Shown: positions 58,261 through 64,000 of the stretch, piece after piece
Layout of the letters: every line of letters begins with the position of its first letter
Numbering within the stretch: the first letter of the stretch is position 1
NCBI RefSeq assembly: GCF_000321225.1
Contig: NW_004450562.1
Span: forward strand, 1,673,256 to 1,737,255
Reading direction: 5' to 3'
DNA from: Odobenus rosmarus divergens
Lineage: Eukaryota; Chordata; Mammalia; Carnivora; Odobenidae
Length of the DNA: 64,000 nucleotides
The notes under the pieces: model-generated
Told to the model about the DNA's origin: nothing
Databases searched by the model: none
The model's input: only the letters and a program-made list of their open reading frames with translations
Position numbers and translations under genes: made by a program

Positions 58261-59055
58261 CTTGCCGGGAGGTGGGGGGTGATCCATGTGGAGTATGGTG
58301 CAGGGAGGGAGTCCGCAGAGGGAACAAACTACAGCCAGGAGAGTAGGAATCTGTTCTCCCCAGGTCCAAGTCCGAAGTGCAGTTGCTGAGTTGACAAGGT
58401 GGGGGAGCCAGAACCCCACAACACCAATGTTTAGATGAGATTATTTTTTAAAAATATGAACACAACCACCAAAACCCCACTCTCTTACCTCTGTCCTGAT
58501 ATGGCCATCGGGAAATGTCCGTTGGACACAGCCAGCAAATCTTTGTTCAGATGATCTTCGACGCAGTCTGGGAGTGAAACTGTGCAAAGAGGTTATAAGT
58601 TCAGACTGGACTGAGAGGCTGTCATTTCAGAGAACAATGAAAATCCACTAAACAGGAATGACAGCTCAAGAAGGTTGTAATCCAGGGTGGTTCTTATGCC
58701 CCAGAAATCTCCAATTAACTGATCATCTCAAGGCTGGTTTATTTCCTCTAGCACACCTAGACTTACAAAGACAACTCAGAAGCCAACCAGAAACCCTACT
58801 GCTATGGACTACCTTGGGGGTGCCTTTGGGTGCTAGCATAGGAAGCAGGTGTGTGGATCACAAGGCCATGCAGTTTCTGTTGTCAGTCTTCTTGGGCCCC
58901 AGTGTTCTCTGAGATATCTGACAGCAAGCAGCCATCTAGAAAGTATGATGTTAACTATTTAAACACATCAAGGCACAAAGACACCTCAGCAAGAAAGACT
59001 TGGCAAGTAATAGCAGGTATAAGATCTGAGAATCAGCGTTCTCACCCAGCCCTGA
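58261..59055. other. Intronic sequence, nothing recognised
   Basis: No element or exon-like segment identified. Confidence 0.4.
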
Positions 59056-59059
59056 CCCC

Positions 59060-59145
59060 AACACACTGAGAAACTTGGGGCAGCTCGTTTTGCTTCTCTC
59101 TCACAGGCTATTTCCTCGTCTGTAAAATGAAGGGAATGAACCCAC
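59060..59145 (+). repeat. MIR core fragment
   Basis: CTGAGAAACTTGGGGCAGCT then CTATTTCCTCGTCTGTAAAATGAAG is the sense MIR core. Confidence 0.75.
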
Positions 59146-59319
59146 AAACCTCTAGGGACTTTACATTTTTGGTAGTCAGAGACAATTCCAATACATTCAC
59201 ACCTACAGTATGCTGAACACTTGATCTACACCAAGGACTTTGAGGCAAATGGCAGTTATTTGCTTTCTTGGAGCCCATGGTTGAGTAGGAGAGATGCATT
59301 GTTCAGTAGGATATGAAAA

Positions 59320-59475
59320 CAGCTTTCATTTCTTGAACAAATGATATTCTAGGCACGGTGTTGCACTTTTGTTGTTTCATTACAATCCTCACAAAAACTT
59401 GAAGAGGTAGTACCATCATTATCTCCACTTTGCAGATACAGAAATCAAGTCACAGAGCTGGTGGGTGGTCAAGCT
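59320..59475 (-). repeat. MIR SINE relic
   Basis: CATTACAATCCTCACAAAAACTTG, TTATCTCCACTTTGCAGATAC and CAAGTCACAGAGCTGGTGGG are inverted MIR. Confidence 0.85.
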
Positions 59476-59599
59476 AAGATGCCCTCAGTGAATCTGTAGG
59501 GGTAGCACTCTCAGCCTCTTTGTTTTCCTATGGCAATGCATTTGCCATCTTTCCCACCAGGGAATATTTGAGGATTCTAGGTTTCAAAGACAACAGGGA

Positions 59600-59715
59600 A
59601 GGAGGAAGACTCCGAAGTTTGCTCATTTGGCTGGTGTAATCCTGATTCATCTCCCATTTATTACTTGGATGATGGTGAGCAGGTCAACTTACCTTCCTGT
59701 AAAAATGGGTATTTT
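59600..59715 (+). repeat. Probable MIR fragment
   Basis: TTACTTGGATGATGGTGAGCAGGTC then CCTTCCTGTAAAAATGGG resembles the MIR core. It is weak. Confidence 0.45.
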
Positions 59716-62700
59716 TTGTTTCCTACCTAACTCACAGAGAAGCATTACCATGAAGCATCTTCTCTGGGGCCAGGTCTTAAAAAACCCTGAGGGTTGCACA
59801 AATGTGCAGGATATTGATCTCAATTCTGAGGAGCAAAGACAAGTATCTTATTCTTCCCCACAGGGTAGCACTGAGGAATGATGGTCCCAAATTGTCTCTA
59901 GTGACAATCCATTGACACAAACCCACTCCGCATGACTTGTTCCCCTGAGGGAAGAAAAAAGAACTTGAGTGGCAATAAATAGCCATAATAAATAGCCTTC
60001 TGCATTTTTAGGAGACAGACCCTGATTCATCCTTGAAGAAAACATAAGTAGTGCAGAAGGTGCAAACATTGCCTTGAAAGAAGCCAGTTCGGTGTGGGTT
60101 CTGACATCTTCCTTCCAAGGACGGGTGTTTTCAGACCTCCCAGCCCAAGAAAGTCTTGTCCATGCTGCTGGGGGTCTGCTGGAGCCAAGGTCTTCTGAGG
60201 CTTCTTGACATGACATTGGGCTTCCAGGGAGAGCCTCTGTGTTCTTGAGCTTTCTAGTGATGCAATCTTTGGTGAGGCAGTGAAATAAAAAACTGATATT
60301 TTGGAGGGGGAGCTACCATCTCCAGGGGATTATTTTTTATGAACAAAAGACACTTAAGTGTTGCTGATTTATCTTAATAGCGGATACTATGAGCAAATGT
60401 CCCAGTTGCCTCTTTGTGCTTTTGGCAAGTATGGATGAGAAATGGGATGGAGCAGACCCAATCAGAACTGGCTAGCTCAAAGTTCAGGAGGCTTAATCTT
60501 TTTCACTCCAAATATGTGACTTAGAACTGTTTCCAAAGTTTTCCAAGTTGCAGGTGGACACCCAGCTTTGGAAAGAGGCAAAGCAGGTTCCATCACCAGG
60601 TTTTCTGTTTCCAGAATGATTATCTTGGGCTCGAGGGGAGAAATGCCTGTATTTCCCCTAGGTAGTTAGTTCTGTAAGCTCAGTTACCATGTTCTGGTTC
60701 TGAGGGTACTGTTTCTGTATAAAGAAACCTTCTTTTGTCACATGAAGAGCCCTCCTGCTTGTCGTACACATGACTGGGATTCTCAGAGGACCCCACAGTA
60801 CTGCTCAACATATCCTCCTAAGTCAGGGCTGGAATGAGAGCACGCTGAACCCAGTGCCTTAGAAGTTGGAATATAAATTATGTCAAGGCCGCGTTCAGTG
60901 TCGTAACATTTGCTAATCCTTATTAGATATGGATAAATTCTCATGGCTTAATTTGGCATGTTGAGCCAGTTCTTCACGTTGTCTTTGGGGACCGGAAAGG
61001 AAATGCACAACTTTACAATAATTTTTCTTTTGTTTCTTTAGAATGGGACATAATTTTTTATTGTTAGCTGGTGGAAACTTTGGTGAATTGTGGCCAACTG
61101 TGGCTCACCCGCACAGGAAGAAAACATCAGACTTGAGCGGAGAACATATTCTTTGAAACAAACCAGAATATTTGATTTTTGAAATATCTTCCCACTTAAA
61201 AAACATGCTGTCCAACAGATATTAATGTTCTGACCAAGACCAAGAGAATTGAGGAAGTAGAAAGCTACAATTTCTCTCTGAGGAAAATTTTAGAGTGATG
61301 TGTGATGCTTTAGTTTAATGCTAACTCCACTGAGCATGGAAAGAGTCTGTGAGGATGCGGGTACCACCACAGAATTTACAGAGCCTCCTCCAGCTCTTGG
61401 TCTTCTTTCCTCCAAAGTGGAAGGAGCTAGGTGTTGGCTGGAAGTCAGGCATTCCACATTCCTTTATCAGGTCACCCACATATACATGACCTTGGGCACA
61501 TCCTGTCACTTAATTTCCATTTCTGGAATTTGGTCCAAAAAGTGTACCTGCCAATAGGCTCTCCCTGTTTGCTGCCAAACAGTTTTATATTGAAAACCAT
61601 TGTTGAGTATTTTAAATTGCTTGGGTTGGAAGCCATTGTCTTGTTCTTTATTCTTTTTTCAGCATCTCACATAGTTTGGTGGTCAGTCATGCATGCTCCG
61701 TAATCACCTTGAGGGGACTTGAATCTTGTCAAGTTTGACTAGTCCGATCAGGTTTGGGGGTTATTGAATCAGTTGGTGTTAAAGCTGCAAAATTATTTAA
61801 GTGAGATTCTTGTTCGGTTCATAATTACAAGTTTGTTTTAATAGATCTGTTTTGCAGATTTTTATGAGCAGGAATTCTCTTGGGCAAATCCACCATGAAT
61901 TTTCAGTGGGGTGAGGGCAGGCGATTTTTCATCTCTGGGGTGATTTTTCAAAAGAGTGGTCCCATAAAAAAGCCCAATTCTGTCTTCTTAACCACACCCA
62001 ATTTTCAGCTTCTGCTGAGAGCAAGACCCAAAATTATCCCCACATCTCCTTATGACATTCTGTTGAAAAACATTAGTCCCTCTGCACTGTGCATAAAAGC
62101 CAAATTACTTTTGGAATGTTCCGTGAACTCTGGGAATCCAGATAGAGATCAAGGAAACAGCACAGCATCTTTTCCCCCTCTGCTCAATCTGTTGATTGAT
62201 TTGTAGGCAATTATTCTCCTTACCTTCAACCATCTGGGATAAAGTCTTGAGTCTAACCTCTACTGTTTGTTTGTTGATTGCTTATTTGTTTGTTTTTCAA
62301 ATATTATGTTTTGTTCTCAAACTCAGAGAATGCAAAGAAAACTTCTGGAAAAGCAGAGGCCTCATTCTCTAGTTAAAGTAATATTCTCCTGACACTTTGC
62401 CAGGAGGTTAGGATGTTTCTCAGATCTTGTACACTGCTGAAATGCAAATCAAAGAAAGAGCTTCTGGAAAAAAAACAAATAAAAACCACATACTTATTCA
62501 GGGACAGAGTTGATATATGCTTATGCTAGCTTTCATACTCAACAATACCAAGATCTTTATGGGCATGTAGGCTTCCCAGGACCTCAGGGGGGCATCCCTT
62601 AGGAAGCGAGAAAACATGAAAAGGAGGAAGAAGGCATCCTTTCCTGATTATTCTTCCTCAGTGGCATATTGAGAAGAGATAGTAAGAAATATTGGATTTT

Positions 62701-63490
62701 TCCAAGTATACAACAATTCCCAGCTTGGAGCTCCCAAAAGGCTTAATGCTGTGACTCTTAGACTCATAGATAAAGAAGGAAGATCACAAATTAGAGTGGA
62801 AAATAAAAGGAAAAAGTTACAAAGATGATACAAATTATTGTAACTTCCAATTCTCTGTAATGTTTCTGGCTATCGCACGGCAAAATTCTCAAAAACAGTT
62901 TGTGTGTGTGTTAATGTTTAAAATGGTTATAGCGGTTCCTAAACCTGGCTCCGTTTTGACATGTGGTGGGCTTCTTGCCCACCTTCACCAAATACCAACT
63001 CTAGGACCAGCCTTCCAAACTACACCTTCAGGATCTCAGGGAAGGAGCACTAAAAGCTGATGGATCTGATTGACCGATCAGCATTTAGGAAGTATTGATC
63101 TAATGAAGGAGATCAGCAACCCCCCAAGGTGGGAATCCTTTGGTCCCCAAATGCTTACTCTTTTTATATAGATAGTCTTGCAAATTCAAGCGCTGTAAAC
63201 GTAAAATTAATGGCAAGATTTGGGATGGGTTTTGGCTGTAATTGTGACCAGAAGAAGTGTACTTGGGGGCTGGAATGGGACCATGTAGCAGGAGTGAGCA
63301 TGGGAATGGAGATAAGCCAGTCAACACAAGGCACACAATGGTAATGGGTAAGAGAGAGTTGCTCAACAGAGTTTATTGAACACAAAGAGCATCTGAGCCT
63401 TGTTTCAGATGTTGCAGGGCTATTAAAAGGTATCAGAAGCCACATACTGAGCTCAGAGAACCTCCTCTGATATCCAGCAGTCTCCCGATG
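59716..63490. other. Intronic sequence, nothing recognised
   Basis: About 3.8 kb in which I identify no dispersed repeat, RNA gene or exon with ERC2-compatible splice sites. Frames of up to 122 codons (for example 59848-60216 minus, 61880-62206 plus) lack any family resemblance. Confidence 0.45.
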
Positions 63491-63494
63491 CCTT

Positions 63495-63600
63495 TTGCAC
63501 AGAATCAGAGAGGTTGAATAACTTGCTGGTAGTTAAACAGCTGTTAAGTGACTTAACTTTGACTGTCTGACTAAGGCCTTCTGACCCCACTTCTAGTTTT
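63495..63600 (-). repeat. MIR SINE relic
   Basis: CAGAGAGGTTGAATAACTTG, TAGTTAAACAGCTGTTAAGTG and GGCCTTCTGACCCCACTTCT are the inverted MIR core and head. The final 400 bases to the window end show nothing else definite. Confidence 0.75.
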
Positions 63601-64000
63601 CTTTACTCTCCAGGACACTTTCAGTAATGGACATTGTCTTAATGGGGTACATTTGAGCCCTAGCTATGATGGAAGCTAGGTTTTGATGGAAGGGGTCATT
63701 CTTGGCAAAGGAAGTACCAGGGTAGAGATGAATCTGTGTGTACATGGTATTGGAGACCATCTCTGGGGAGAGTGTCTGTGGATACAGCTGGGAGGAGGGG
63801 GATTGTTCAGGAAGAAAGGGAAAGTTTGGCCTTGCCCAGTGAATGAACTGTTTCTGATACATAAGACAATAGGGAGCTATTGTGTATTCTTAAGGGAGAG
63901 TATATACGAAAACTGTCACATGAAATAAGTTTGGAACCAGTATCTTTGATTAATGATAGAATGGCTTCTGAGATTAGGTGGTTGGGTCATTTCTACCTAT

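Larger units (their letters stand above)
46256..64000 (+). other. ERC2: Downstream intron of ERC2 (5' part)
   Basis: Intronic by inference from the donor after the exon. The next family exon, which in ERC2 should begin with codons for TQNRMK and soon reach a histidine-rich tract, is not found before the right edge, so the intron is at least 17.7 kb. It contains a second in-frame donor and a candidate cassette exon, both listed separately. Confidence 0.83.

Noticed and set aside
59848..60216. 122-codon minus-strand frame
   Set aside because: No domain, start context or transcript signal. The opposite strand is also open over part of it.

Overview
The window is mammalian nuclear DNA from a carnivoran. 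The diagnostic repeats are tRNA-Lys-type SINEs of the CAN-SINE/SINEC family (head GGGGCACCTGGGTGGCTCAG, CT-rich tail, AATAAA-rich end) and several copies of a carnivoran LINE-1 3' end. The composite form of that L1 3' end (old tail plus an extra module ending in GGTTAACATAACAATAAA) is, as I remember it, typical of arctoid caniforms such as mustelids, seals and bears; that narrower placement is an inference. There are no bacterial genes, operons, CRISPR arrays or plasmid features. Almost every long reading frame is intronic noise or transposon debris.

The only confident host coding sequence is one 148-base exon at 46108-46255 on the + strand. It encodes coiled coil of an ELKS/CAST protein and fits ERC2 (CAST, a presynaptic active-zone scaffold) better than ERC1. 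The window is therefore about 46 kb of the upstream intron, the exon, and about 18 kb of the downstream intron.

Upstream intron: a defective but 5'-complete L1 on the minus strand fills 1-3211 and runs off the left edge. Next come scattered old repeats (MIR, L2, ancient L1, hAT relics), a SINE at 3.9 kb, a long L2 relic at 13.1-14.1 kb, a SINE and an L1 3' end at 21.5-22.5 kb, and a repeat-poor block from about 23.7 to 30.3 kb. A perfect four-tract G-quadruplex motif lies at 31.85 kb, a CTCF-like site at 36.75 kb and a + strand L1 3' end at 42.0-42.5 kb. A cluster of three SINEs in alternating orientation (43.9-45.4 kb) lies just upstream of the exon.

Downstream intron: 21 bases past the exon end is a second, in-frame splice donor. 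At 47735-47863 is a 129-base open segment with a branch point, acceptor and donor whose length and phase match the exon end. It is the best candidate in the window for something unannotated: a cassette exon adding 43 residues to ERC2. The rest is MIR/L2 relics, a tail-less L1 scrap at 49.9 kb, a C-rich G-quadruplex tract at 53.9 kb and a minus-strand L1 3' end at 54.8-55.1 kb. That last element is inverted relative to the L1 copy at 42 kb, so complementary repeats flank the exon. I see no evidence for a new multi-gene system; the interest lies in possible alternative splicing of ERC2 and in the L1 3'-end biology.
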